The notes under the pieces: model-generated | The model's database searches: none | Told to the model about the DNA's origin: nothing | What the model saw: the letters and a program-made list of their open reading frames with translations, nothing else | Shown here: piece after piece, positions 46,680 through 57,529 of the stretch | Position numbering within the stretch: position 1 is the stretch's first letter | Layout: each line of letters begins with the position of its first letter | NCBI GenBank assembly: GCA_026120185.1 | Contig: JANUWF010001699.1 | Span: forward strand, 350,001 to 414,000 | Direction of reading: 5' to 3' | Length of the DNA: 64,000 nt | Origin: Voacanga thouarsii | Lineage: Eukaryota; Streptophyta; Magnoliopsida; Gentianales; Apocynaceae | Position numbers and translations under genes: made by a program

Positions 46680-49600
46680 GAGTAGCGTGCTGGAATATTC
46701 GAGAGTTTAACATGACCCTCAAGCAACATGGGGTTTGGAATTTTATTTCGGCTCATCGTGTTGACATTATTGGATTGTTGGAAACAAAGTTGAATGCTGA
46801 TGGGGTGGATAACATTCTACAACGAAATTTCTCTAATTGGTCGGCCTTTCATAACTTGAATGAATCAAATGGAGGCAGAGTGGTTATCCTATGGAATGAT
46901 ACTAGAGTGGATGTTTCTTTACTTCACTGCACGTCTCAAGCGATCACTGTGAGTATCAGATGTAAGATCTCACACGCTACCTATTCTTTCTCCTTTATCT
47001 ATGCTTCCAATTCGGTTACGTCTAGAAGAGTTTTATGGGAGGATATTCTGTCCTTATCTTCATCAATCTTGGGTTCGTGGATTCTAATGGGCGACTTTAA
47101 TACCTATTTACATATTGAGGACAAACAAGGAGGCTCTGTGCCATCCTCTTATGAGATTAGGGACTTTGTTTCCCTATGTGCGGACATTGGGCTGGAGGAC
47201 CTACCTTATGTCGGATCAAGGTATACATGGACAAATTCTAGAGTGTGGTCCAAACTTGATAGGGTTATGGGTAATGATGCATGGTTTCAATGCCCTACAC
47301 AGGCTTCTATTGAGTTTCTCCCTATTGGGTAACTGTCTGATCATAGTCCTACTATTTGGTCAGTGGTAGATAACATTGATAGACTTGTGTGTCCATTTAG
47401 GTTCCTTAATATTTGGGCTGAACATGATTTGTTCCATAATATTGTTCAAGAGGTTTGGAATCAGGAGCTCTTGGGTTTCCACCAGTTCTCTCTTTGTAGA
47501 CGGTTAAAGATGCTTAAGGGATACCTGCGGAAGCTAAACAAACAGGAATTCTCTTACCTTTCCGAACGGGTGGAAAAGGCTAATCAAGCAGTTCTTAATG
47601 CTCAACAGCTATTACTTGGCAACCCGATAGATCAAACCCTTATTGCACAATTCAAGGATTGCAAAAGATCCGCCTAGCACTTGGCGGAGGCAGAAATGAA
47701 GTTCTACCAGCAACTTGCTAAAGGAAGGTATGTAGCTCTCTCTGACAAGAATACCCGCTAATTCTACAACATTGTCAAACGTAATAAAAAGCGAAACTTC
47801 ATCTCTTCTGTCACTTTGGAGGATGATGCACGGACCAATAGCCCAATGGCTCTTGCGGATGAATTTGTTAACTACTACCAGAAGCTACTTAGGTCTGAGG
47901 GTGATTGTAGGAGCATCAATGTGGACTTTGTCAGGGCTGGTCCCCTTGTGCCTCATGATATGATAGTAGGCTTGGTTAGGGATGTGACTACCCAGGATAT
48001 CAGATTGGCTCTATGGGACATTGGGGATTCCAAAGCACCGGGACCGGATGGTTACTCGGCATTATTTTTTAAGAAAGCATGGAGTACGATTGGGCAGAGT
48101 CTGTGTGATGTAGTTATAGAATTCTTCAGTTCGGGAAAAATTCTTAAACAGATTAATCACTCTATCATTACCCTGGTGCCGAAGAATGATCACGCTGATA
48201 GGGTGGGTGACTACTGACTTATTTCCTGCTGTAATGTGGCTTATAAGATCATATCCAAAATACTGGCTGATAGACTCAAATTGGTGGTCCCAGTCCCTCA
48301 TCTGGTGGACGGAGCACAATCCGCTTTCATTCATGACAGACTCATGACTGATAATATCTTACTAGTCTAAGAACTGCTGCGAATGTATAGTCGTAAAAGA
48401 GTTTCTCCAAGATGTACATTGAAAGTGGACCTCAGGAAAGCCTATGACTCTGTCAATTGGGATTTCTTATTGGACTTACTTACTGAGCTTGGTTTCCCTC
48501 ATCTATTCGTGATATGGATTAAGTAGTGTGTGACCACTACCTCCTTCTCTGTTGCTATCAATGGAAATGTGCATGGCTACTTTACTGGTGCGAAGGGTCT
48601 AGGGCAAGATGATCTTCTCTCTCCACTGTTATTTGTTATCTGTTTAGAATGTTTCTCTAGGGTGGTCAAAGTGCATACACTTGGGACATCATTCAAGTAC
48701 CATCCTAACTGTAAGGACTTAAGGGTTACCCACCTTGCCTTTGCGGATGACCTCATGTTATTTGCTAGGGAGACTGTCCTTCTATCCGTATCCTCCTTGA
48801 CTACTTAGAAGAATTTAAAAGATGCTTAGGTCTTGAAATCAATAAGGATAAATCCTATATTTATCTTGCGGGGATGGCTACGGATAATCAAGAAGCTATG
48901 ATGGTAGATACGGGCATACCTATTGGAGAAATTCCATTTCGCTACCTTGGACTGCCAATCATGAACGGTAAAATTAGACTAACTCTCTTCAAACCATTGC
49001 TTGATCGTATTGGTTCTTATATTGGGAGATAGTCTGCTCGTTCTCTCTTTTTTGCTGGGCGTCTGCAGTTGATTCAATCTGTGCTCCAAAGGATCGAATA
49101 TTTTTGGCTGTCAATTCTTCCTACTTCTTCTACTGTTATCTCTTAGTTAGAAAGGATGGCTTGGGACTTCCTGTGGAACTCAAATTACCATCCGGTTGCC
49201 TGGAACAATGTTTGCCTCCCCAAGACTGACGGTGGCCTTGGTTTGAGGAACTTAAAAATTTGGAATGGAGCTCTTCTGTCTACAATCATTTGGGACGTAC
49301 ACGCCGAGAAGCAATCTTTGTGGGTCAAATGGGTGAACCACTACTCCTTGAAAGGTGGCTCCATTTGGGAAATTGAAGCTCATAAGGAACATTCCCCTTT
49401 GTTTAGGAAATTGCTGACAATAAGAGATATGTTCAAGGAGTGTGAAGATAACTCTCACGGTTTTGCTGTTCTTCTTCAGTCATGGGGCAATTGTACTACT
49501 TCTTTCACCTCTCTTGCTTATTACTATCTTAGATCTTCTTCACAATCTGTTTATTAGGCCAACACTATATGGAAGCAGGGTTTAACGCCCAAACACTCAT

Positions 49601-50043
49601 TCATTCTTTGGTTATGTGCGAAGGGCAGGCTTAAGACCAAAGATGCACTTGTGTTCAGACTTGATGACTTGACATGCCCTTTATGTAAGTCTCAGCCTAA
49701 AATAATGAATCATTTGTTTTTCAAATGCGCGGTCTTTGCTATTATCTGGACAGAAGTGAAAACTTGGTTAGGACTTCCGCAGTCTTTGAATTCAGCAATG
49801 GCTTGTCTTAGGTGGTATAAGCATGGCAACAGGGGTACCTCATGGGTTTCTAAGGCCAAGTCTACTACTTTGTCGGCCACTTTTTATTTCATTTGGACTG
49901 CCTGAAACAAGGCCATTTTTGAGGGTGTAGTCTGGCAACCGGAAGCTATAGTGAAGAAGATTAAAACACATGTGTACACTGTAATTTTTGCTTTGTACCC
50001 TCATGTTAAGACTAGGTTTGAGACATGTACTGAGATCCTCTAG
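46676..50043 (+). pseudogene. LINE-1 ORF2 (endonuclease-reverse transcriptase)
   Basis: Begins MRVACWNIREFN, the APE-type endonuclease start; catalytic-site blocks LLETK, GDFN and SDHSP are present (46676-47360). Reverse transcriptase follows: DSKAPGPDGYSALFFKKAW, QSAFIHDRLMTDNILL, KVDLRKAYDSVNWDF, and the FADD active site at about 48745. A zf-RVT domain (CPLCKSQPKIMNHLFFKC, about 49675-49730) comes last. In-frame stops at 47330, 47675, 47759, 48217, 48368 and 48524, and a frameshift near 48780, inactivate it. Plant L1 family. Confidence 0.92.
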
Positions 50044-50281
50044 GTTGTAGTCTCCCTGACTGCAAACTAGTATTTCATGTAAACTCTTATTCATTAATAT
50101 TATACCATTTACATTTGCATAAAAAAAAGGAAATTTTGACAAAAAATATATATTATACGCTCCCTACTTTGATACTATATATTATGAACATGTAGCACAC
50201 AGATCTTCTATATAATCTTTTTTTTTAATTATTATTCTTTAATTTGTTTTTAGATGTAAAAGAAAATTGTAAATATATCTA

Positions 50282-50318
<37 letters not shown>

Positions 50319-50439
50319 CATTATAATATTTATTTCTTGAATAATTCATCAATTTAGTTCCTTAAATTTTATTTTTTAAAAATGTAGAAGTTATGAGAGA
50401 TTTTGTACGTACAGGGTATTTTTTTGATAGGTTAAGTTT

Positions 50440-50712
50440 CTTTAGTAGAAACAAGCAACCAATCTCTTGCAAAATTTCACTATAAATTTAAGATGTCTAA
50501 TATAAGAAGATATAAATCTGGACAAATTTTTGCATTTTAGAGTCAAGTTTTTAACTCTCTGATTTCAAACATCGCAAGTGACTCCTTCCCAGTATCAATG
50601 ATGATGGGAATCATTCCATGATTTCAGCAATCTTTGTAAATCATCGGATATTTGAAGCAATGCAAGACTGTCGGTCCCGTTCTTGGGATAGCTTGCGGCT
50701 CTTACTCTGCAC
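50440..50712 (-). pseudogene. LRR receptor-kinase relic F (N-terminal and first LRR)
   Basis: Twin of relic E. Recognisable on the minus strand are the LRRNT remnants (SDDL-like, then the TWEGVT block near gactccttcccagt at 50580) and a first-LRR remnant (agaaacaagcaaccaatctc at 50449). That LRR stretch matches copy B at 43430 and is missing from relic E. Too decayed for a reading frame. Confidence 0.7.
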
Positions 50713-50917
50713 TTGGTCAGCAACCCAATTATAAAAAAAAAAAATCCATATAAATTTCAATCTAAATGAATTCCAATTTTCAACAACTATTCTTAATTTT
50801 TGAGAATTATTATTTATTTACAAAATATTACATTTTACTCCTCCTTGATCCCAAATGACCCCATATTTTTTAATATAAATTTCTTCTTAATTTAAATCAT
50901 TTTTTATTCAATGAATT

Positions 50918-52616
50918 TGTCACGCCCCAAAGCCGAGGATGACATGGCAACACTCCAAAAAGAAATGTCGAACCCTTACATACCATAAATAACCAAAATA
51001 TAACATTCTAATAATACTTAAAGAATATCCTTACATCGTTTTTAAATCCAAAACAAAACATACATAAAACTGAACAAAAATGAAAAACAACTAATCACTC
51101 TAAATCCTCTTCAAACCATTCATCCAACTCATTCTCATCTAACTGAAAACCTGCAAAATGTTAAATAAGGGGTGAGCTCACTAGCTCAGTAAGGAAATCT
51201 GGCCTACCCAGAATTGAGCATGTTACATATACATATATATATTTACAAAACGTTTGATCATAAGAGTTTAGAAATTTAAAGTACAACAAAACTCGTGGGG
51301 TCTTAAAATATCTCCCTGGTGGGTTAGTCGCACCATGTGAAGATCTCAGAGTATCACCCAAAAAAGAAGGAGGAGGAAAAGAGGAACAATGAATCTCTTA
51401 ACCTTACTCATTATTGAACCAAAAGAGGCATATTTGGCGCATAAATACCGAACTACTGTGATTTATTCAGTGACAATAATGGTGATCGAAACAAGCGAGA
51501 AAGCCATCGCTTCAGTAGAGAAAAACCGGCATCGGAGTAAAAAATAGAGTGTACCTGGTGCCGAGTGTATTTTGAAATGCGCAGGCGCAATTTTCAAAAC
51601 ACCCAAAATCCAACCTATAACTTTTCAGACCAAAAACGCAGTTTTTACCACCCACTTTAATAATAAAAAATACCATTTTGTGCACCAAAAATCATGTATA
51701 CATACTTAAAAATGCTTAAACAAAGCTTAATTCACGAAAATGATTCATGCTTGGGGACTTGATTTGACATAACTGATCAATCTTCCAATTATTATATCCC
51801 ATTGGAAGAAGGGTCTTAGCTTATCCTAGGTATTGTATCCCCCTAGTAGGGCCTTTTAGCTTATAAAGTTGGGAAATTCCCTACCAAAACGAAACCCACA
51901 AGCATTCACATCACATGAATCAGAAAATCAGCACATAAGCATAAAACTTAGCTTAAACTCATAACTTTCAATGAACATAACCATTGGTACAGAAATAACA
52001 ATTATCATATCATGCTCAATACTATTTTCATATAATCAAAATACCACTTTCATAAAGAAATCAACAGATATCATTGATTTTAAAGAAAACAGTAATCAGT
52101 ACAAAAAACAGGAAAACCCAATTTCCTTACCTACTGAATTCAGCCTCTTGGAACCTCCTAAAGCTTCCACTCAAGCCTCCAAACACTTATTCACCTTCAA
52201 TTAAAACCCAAACAATACAATTAATCCTCCAATTAATTTTTTCCAATTTAGAACCCTAATACTCTAACTTCGATTCAAGAACAATTTATCGCAATCCTAG
52301 GTTACAAACACCATAAAATACAAGGGAAAAGCTAACTTACCAAGAGTTGATACCAAAGGCTCAAGTCCCTTCTCAGATTCTCCCTTCTCTTCACTCTTCT
52401 CCTCTTCTAGAATAGTTTTAGAAATAATGTAACCGTTCAGAATATGCCTGAGCCTATAATGAAAAATTAATAAAAGCCCCCTAACTAAATAATTGCACCT
52501 AACCCCTCAACTTATAATATTTAACTGTTTTAGCCTTATGGACCCTAACCCACTAATTAAAATAAAAAACCACAGCCCAATAAGCCCATGAAAGAAGAGA
52601 AGTCGGTGGGCTCACA
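50918..52616. mobile_element. Solo LTR, 1,699 bp (tgtcacgcccc type), TSD gaatt
   Basis: Starts tgtcacgccccaaagccg and ends gtgggctcaca, flanked by gaatt at 50913-50917 and 52617-52621. The empty site in duplication copy 1 (31492-31510) confirms it as an insertion. No internal domain, primer site or second LTR is seen. A TGTCACGCCCC terminus is common among plant Gypsy LTRs, so a Gypsy origin is likely. Orientation is unresolved. The small ORFs inside (51971-52259) show nothing recognisable. Confidence 0.85.
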
Positions 52617-53375
52617 GAATTACTGCTCAAGTATCGGCCTTCACTTACCAAATTGGAATTGATTAGCTCGACTTAGTAAACACCCGTTTGCTAAGTCAAG
52701 AATTAAGTTAAGGTGTGCTGCCAGGAAATCAATATGGACTATGTTCGTGGTGGGCCAACGGTTCCTCATGACCTAAAGGATGACTTGATTAAGGATGTCA
52801 CTATCCAGGATATTAAATTGGCCCTGTGGGATATTGGTGACTGCAAAGCTCCAGGTCTAGATGATTATTCTGCCCTTTTTTTCAAGAAAGCTTGGGATAC
52901 AGTTGAACCGAATTTATGTGATGCTGTGACGGAATTCTTCACATCTGGCAGATTATTAAAACAAATCAACCATTCTATTATTACTTTGGTTCCCAAGTCT
53001 AAACATGCAGAGAGGGTGGGTGATATTTGGCCAATTTCTTGCTGCAACGTGGTGTGTACAAGATTATCTCAAAAATTTTGGCAGAAAGACTTAAGTTGGT
53101 TGTTTCGCATCTTGTAGACATCTCCCAGACTGCTTTCATCCATGGCAGACTTATGACTAATAATATCCTCTTGGTTCAGGAGCTTATGCGTGAGTATAGT
53201 AGGACAAGAGTCTCTCCAAGATGTACGATTAAAGTGGACCTTAAGAAGGCTTATGACTCAGTTAATGGGGACTTTCTACTGGAATTACTTACAGAATTTA
53301 GGTTCCCTCATATCTTCGTGAACTGGATTGAGCAATGTGTGACCACTACTTCTTTTTCTCACTACTAGAAACTAG

Positions 53376-53965
53376 GCAATCAGCCACGGAAACTGGCGTA
53401 GGAGATCAGCCACGGATCAGCCACAAAAATTTTTAAAAAATTGATTATATATTGATAAAAGATTTTCGTGGCTGATTCGTAGGTGATCAGCCACGAAAAT
53501 ATTTTTTCAATATATAATCAATATTTGATAAAAAATGTCGTGGCTGATTCGTGGGTAAATCAGACACGAATCAGCCACGGATATTTTCATGGCTGATCAG
53601 TTACGAATCAGCCACGAAAAATTTTTATTAATATATAATCAATTTTTTAAAATTTTTTTGTGGCTGATTTGTAGGTGATCAGCTACGAAAATATCCGTGG
53701 CTGATTCACCCACGAATCAGCCACGAAAAGCTTTTATCAAATATTAATTATATATTGATAAAAGATTTTGTGGTCGATTCGATGGGTGAATCAGCCACGA
53801 ACATTTTCGTGGCTGTTCACCCACGAATCAGCCACGAAAATCTTTTATCAATATATAATCAATTTTAAAAAAAAATTTCGTGGCTGATCCGTGGCTGATC
53901 AGTCACAAATTAGCCACGGATTTTTTTCGTGGTTGATCTCCTACGAATCAGCCACGAAAATCTTT
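53376..53965. repeat. Left subterminal repeat array of the CACTA element
   Basis: Alternating direct and inverted copies of cagccacgaaa / cgtggctgat separated by short spacers, many forming long hairpins together with tatcaatatataatc. The matching right array is at 54655-54925. Confidence 0.9.
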
Positions 53966-54330
53966 TATCAATATATATTTATAAATAAATATTTAAAAAT
54001 ATTTATATATAAATTAATATTTATTTACATATAACTATTTATATATAAATACATAAAAAAAATATTTTATATATACATATAAATATAAATATTATTAAAT
54101 ATAAATATTTATAAATATAGATATATAGATAAATATTTATAAATATTTATCTATATAAATAAATATTATATATATACATATGTATATATATATACATACA
54201 TACATACACACATATATTAATACATGCATATATTATATGTGTGTGTGTGTGTGTGAAAATTATTTGATAAAAATGATAAAATAATTAACAGTATATAATT
54301 TTAATTATATAAATATACAAAATAATTTAT
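53966..54330. repeat. A/T low-complexity core with (TA), (TACA) and (GT) tracts
   Basis: Short-period aaatatttataaata-type repeats, acatacatacataca near 54192-54210 and gtgtgtgtgtgtgtg near 54239-54255. No coding capacity. Confidence 0.85.
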
Positions 54331-54469
54331 TATATTGAATAATATGGTTTCATAGTAAATTGAATATAATTGTTGTATTTTGTAATAGTATAAAGATTTA
54401 AAAAAAAATACAAAATGAATGTTAGGAATGGTTTAAATGAAAAAAAAAAAAAAGAGACATATCCAAGCA

Positions 54470-54545
54470 ATTGGACATAGCCCAATTTGTTAAGTCTCAA
54501 CTTCTCATATGGGAGGTCATGGGTTCAACTCTCAAATGACTCAAA
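54470..54545 (+). ncRNA. tRNA/SINE-like segment inside the CACTA element
   Basis: catagcccaatttgttaag (box A-like, 54475-54494) is followed 27 bases later by gggttcaactct (box B-like, 54521-54532), with a stem-forming cttctcatatgggag between. Spacing and motifs resemble a tRNA-derived RNA polymerase III promoter. An A-run precedes it (54439-54453). Its ends and target duplication are not resolved, so it may be a SINE or a decayed tRNA copy. Confidence 0.45.
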
Positions 54546-54654
54546 ACATTCTTCAATTAATTTGAAGGTTACAATCAAGTGTGCTGCTATGATCATGTGT
54601 GCTTGGTCCACGAAGTGTGTTGTGGACCACGAATTTTCAATAATTATTATTTAT

Positions 54655-54925
54655 TAAATTAGCCACGGAATTTATTTCCGTGGCTGATGACTTTTTTTAA
54701 TTAAAATAAAAATTAATTATTATTTATTAAATCAGCCACAGAATTTATTAATCAACCACGAAATATTCCCTGGCTAATCACCCACGGAAATAATTTCCGT
54801 GGCTGATTAATCAGCCACGACGATTTTAGCCACGAAAAAATTTCCGTGGCTGTTCCGTGGCTGAGATCAATCAGCCACGAAATTTGGTCGATCAGCCACG
54901 GAATTTGCCGTGGGTGATCGGCCAT
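54655..54925. repeat. Right subterminal repeat array of the CACTA element
   Basis: About ten copies of cagccacg(a/g)a / tccgtggctgat in both orientations, the counterpart of 53376-53965. Confidence 0.9.
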
Positions 54926-56416
54926 TTTCCAGTAGTGTCTGTTGCTATAAACGGGACTGTGCAGGGCTTCTTTAGAGGTGTTAAAGGTCTGCGACAAGGG
55001 GATCCGATCACTCCTTTGCTGTTCGTCATTTGCTTGGAATATTTCTCACAAGTTGTTAAAGTGCACACACTTAGGACTCCATTCAGATATCATCCCAAGT
55101 GTGAGGCATTAAGGATTACTCACCTTGCTTTTGCAGATGACTTGATGTTGTTTGCTAGGGGAGAATGTTCTTATGTTCGAACTCTCCTTGACTGCCTGGA
55201 AGTATTTAAGAGGTGCTCGAGCCTTGACATTAACAAGGACAAGTCAAATATTTATCTTGCTGAGATTCGGAGGTCTGCACAGGAGAGTATCCTGGATAAC
55301 ACGAGCATTCCTATTGGGGAACTTCCTTTTCGCTACCATGGCTTACCAATCAGTAATGGTAAAATAAGTCTAACCTTCTACAAACCATTGCTTGATAGAA
55401 TTGGCTCTTACATTAGGATCTAGTCTGCACATTCTCTTTCGTATGCAAGGCGACTCCAAGTGATCCAGTTTGTTCTTCAAGGCGTTGAGTATTTCTGGTT
55501 ATCCATTCTTCCTACTTCGTCAGCTGTTATTTGCCAGCTAGATAGGATAGCTAGGGATTTTCTGTGGAACTCAAAAAATGCATTGGTTGCCTGGAAAGAT
55601 ATTTGTCTTCCCAAGACTGAAGGCGGACTTGGTTTGCGAAATTTACAGGCTTGGAATGGGGCATTATTTTTCAGGTGCTCCATTTTTGCTACTATTTGGA
55701 GGGAAATTAAAAGGTGGCTAGGATTACCACAAACAATGAATACGTCCAGCGCATGCCTTAAGTGGTACAAGCGTGCCAACCGTGGGTCTTCGTGGTTAGC
55801 TAAGGCAAAGGCCACTGCTATGGCAGCCACATTCTACTACATCTGGAAGGCTCGTAACAAGGTTGTTTTTGAGGGGGAAGTTTGCCAAGCATTGGATATT
55901 GTCAAGAGGATTAAAAAAACATGTGTACACTGTTATTTTTACTTTGTACCCTAATGTTTTGACTAGTTCTGAGAATTGTAGTCATATCACCTAGCAATTA
56001 GTCTCCTTGATTATGGACTAGTGAGCAACCATGCAAATATCTTTTGATCAATATTAATCATTTTACATTTTGATAAAAAAAAATAAATAAGTTAATTAAT
56101 TCCAATTTTGACTGACTTGACTTGACTTCACTAAGTCAAGCCAAGACAGTCAACTCCAATTTTGATAAGCTAATAAAATTGAAAAAAATTGGAACATATG
56201 AATATTAAAAAAATTGCAAAACATGCACAACTTTTCTGTGTTTAAGCTATAGTGTTGATGATGACAATGCCTTTCTTTTTATCTTTCCCTTGTCTCAGAA
56301 AGCCTGGTGTGAAGTGCCCACATAAAACCCTATTGCCATCCTCACAACCTTATAATCATCAGTTGACGGATCAAAACCAAATCCTTTGCCACATTTGAAC
56401 CAATTGTATCCAGGCA

Positions 56417-56508
56417 TTTTTGAGTAAGGTCATTATAGTTGAGTCCATTTCTTAATTAATAATTTTTGAGTAAGGTCATTATAGTTGAGTCCATTTCTTA
56501 ATTAATAA
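56417..56508. repeat. 46-bp tandem duplication in duplication copy 2
   Basis: tttttgagtaaggtcattat ... cttaattaataa occurs twice in a row (56417 and 56463). Copy 1 has it once (about 32333), so it arose after the segmental duplication. Confidence 0.9.
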
Positions 56509-57529
56509 AATTTTTTAAACAAAACATGCATTAATTATTTTGATACGGTACTATATGTATGGTAATAGCCAAATCCCTTTCTCGATTAAGTATATTTGGT
56601 GGAGATACATATAAATTTTGATGGCTTGTATGTGTAAAGGAATTTTTAAAACTTAAATATTTGTAAGGTAATTTATAAAGTTTTTCTCTTATTTTAGTAT
56701 TTCTAACTGAGGTATAAATTAATTTGGACATGTTGGCATGATAACTATTTCTTATCTCATATGGGAATTTTTCTAAAAGAGATACATTAATTTGAATACA
56801 CAGCATATGTCACGTAATTTGTAGTCAAGTTTCCCCTTATAATTAATTTAATTAGGATATACGTTAATATGGATGCATTGGCATAATAATTAGTTCTTAT
56901 CTCATATTTGTGATCCGTTTGCAATCTTTATATGATCTAATTTTATGTGTTTTTTAAATTGAGAGCTAATTTAGGTATTAGACATTTTTGGAAAATATAT
57001 TAACAATTACAAAAATTAATTTTTTCCAACATATGTCTCACAAATAACATATTAATTTGAATACATAAGTTGACGTGAATTTATATGTCTCATGGATAGG
57101 AGTAACAATTAAATTTATCATAAACTTGGAGAAATTTTGTACCAGTTCTAATCTACACTGCATATAATTATAAATACTCATAAATTTGGATAAAACTTAA
57201 AAAAAAAAGTGTGCATTATAAATACTCATTACTAATTACATTAAATATGATAAAGTAATAATTTAATTAATTATAAATACTCATTCCTAAACCATATGGA
57301 CTAAATTCAATTCATATTTCTTGTCCCTAATGAAATATATAAAAATAATTTACATTATATGAAAAATTACCTTTCAAATAATAATAAAAAGTGTCAAACC
57401 ATTAACATAAAGGATAAAGTAAGAATGAAATGATAACTCATCCGGTTTCATTAGAGATTATAAAATTAAAATTAAAAAAGATAAACTGGACTTTCTCAAG
57501 TTTAAAACATATCGACTTAAACCAAATAT

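Larger units (their letters stand above)
44373..50129 (+). mobile_element. LINE-1: plant L1-type LINE, apparently full length, 12-bp TSD
   Basis: 5,757 bp between perfect 12-bp duplications gaaattttgaca (44361-44372 and 50130-50141). It ends in a short A-run (50121-50128). It has a 5' UTR of about 735 bp, ORF1 with a DUF4283 domain and zinc knuckle, and ORF2 with endonuclease and reverse transcriptase, then a zf-RVT C-terminal domain. No RNase H domain is evident. Numerous stops and frameshifts make it inactive. Its insertion lies at the junction between copy B's upstream region and duplication copy 2. Confidence 0.93.
53360..54937. mobile_element. Non-autonomous CACTA element, 1,578 bp, TSD tct
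   Basis: Ends are cactactagaaac (left) and the complement of cactactggaaaa (right), with 3-bp target duplication tct at 53357-53359 and 54938-54940. Excising it plus one tct restores the LINE reading frame. Both subterminal regions (about 600 bp left, 280 bp right) are packed with some 25-30 copies, in both orientations, of the motif atcagccacgaaaa. The middle is A/T-rich with microsatellites. There is no transposase, so mobility would need one supplied in trans. The repeat motif differs from that of the CACTA element at 1-2000, so these are two families. Confidence 0.95.
52713..55954 (+). pseudogene. LINE-2 reverse transcriptase ORF, split by CACTA insertion
   Basis: First part 52713-53359 encodes RT blocks CKAPGLDDYSALFFKKAW, QTAFIHGRLMTNNILL and KVDLKKAYDSVNGDF. 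A 2-bp duplication (gtgtgt) near 53052 shifts the frame. After the CACTA element the frame resumes exactly (TTTSFS|VAINGTV) and carries GLRQGDP, FADDLMLFA (about 55131), FRYHGLP, then TAG at 55421 for Trp. The zf-RVT tail is fused by a deletion at NGALFF|RCSIF (about 55670). Stop at 55952-55954. Confidence 0.9.
52712..56087 (+). mobile_element. LINE-2: 5'-truncated L1-type LINE, TSD taagttaa, interrupted by a CACTA element
   Basis: Closely related to LINE-1 (same RT and tail sequence), starting in ORF2 at the NxDYVRGGP region and ending cattttgataaaaaaaaa. Flanked by taagttaa at 52704-52711 and 56088-56095; the empty site is visible in duplication copy 1 near 31579. Excluding the nested CACTA element it is about 1.8 kb. 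It lacks about 450 bp of ORF2 present in LINE-1 (between NGALF and the zf-RVT domain). Confidence 0.92.
50142..57520. repeat. Segmental duplication, copy 2 (with later insertions)
   Basis: Collinear with 30750-33008 and 37018-37960. It is interrupted by a solo LTR (50918-52616) and a LINE (52712-56087), both with target duplications whose empty sites are visible in copy 1 (attcagtgaattactgctc at about 31492; aagaattaagctaatta at about 31579). The left boundary coincides with the LINE-1 insertion site, so the true limit is uncertain. Confidence 0.82.

Noticed and set aside
51971..52259. Two overlapping ORFs as a small gene
   Set aside because: They lie inside the TSD-bounded solo LTR, overlap in different frames and show no domain.
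53376..53965. CRISPR-like array of short repeats
   Set aside because: Repeats alternate in orientation, spacers are not unique and the array lies inside a CACTA element with matching termini; the context is a plant nuclear genome.
54857..55423. 188-codon ORF apparently starting inside the CACTA element
   Set aside because: The first ~27 codons are transposon repeat; the rest is LINE-2 reverse transcriptase. It is a chance fusion across the insertion junction, not a new gene.
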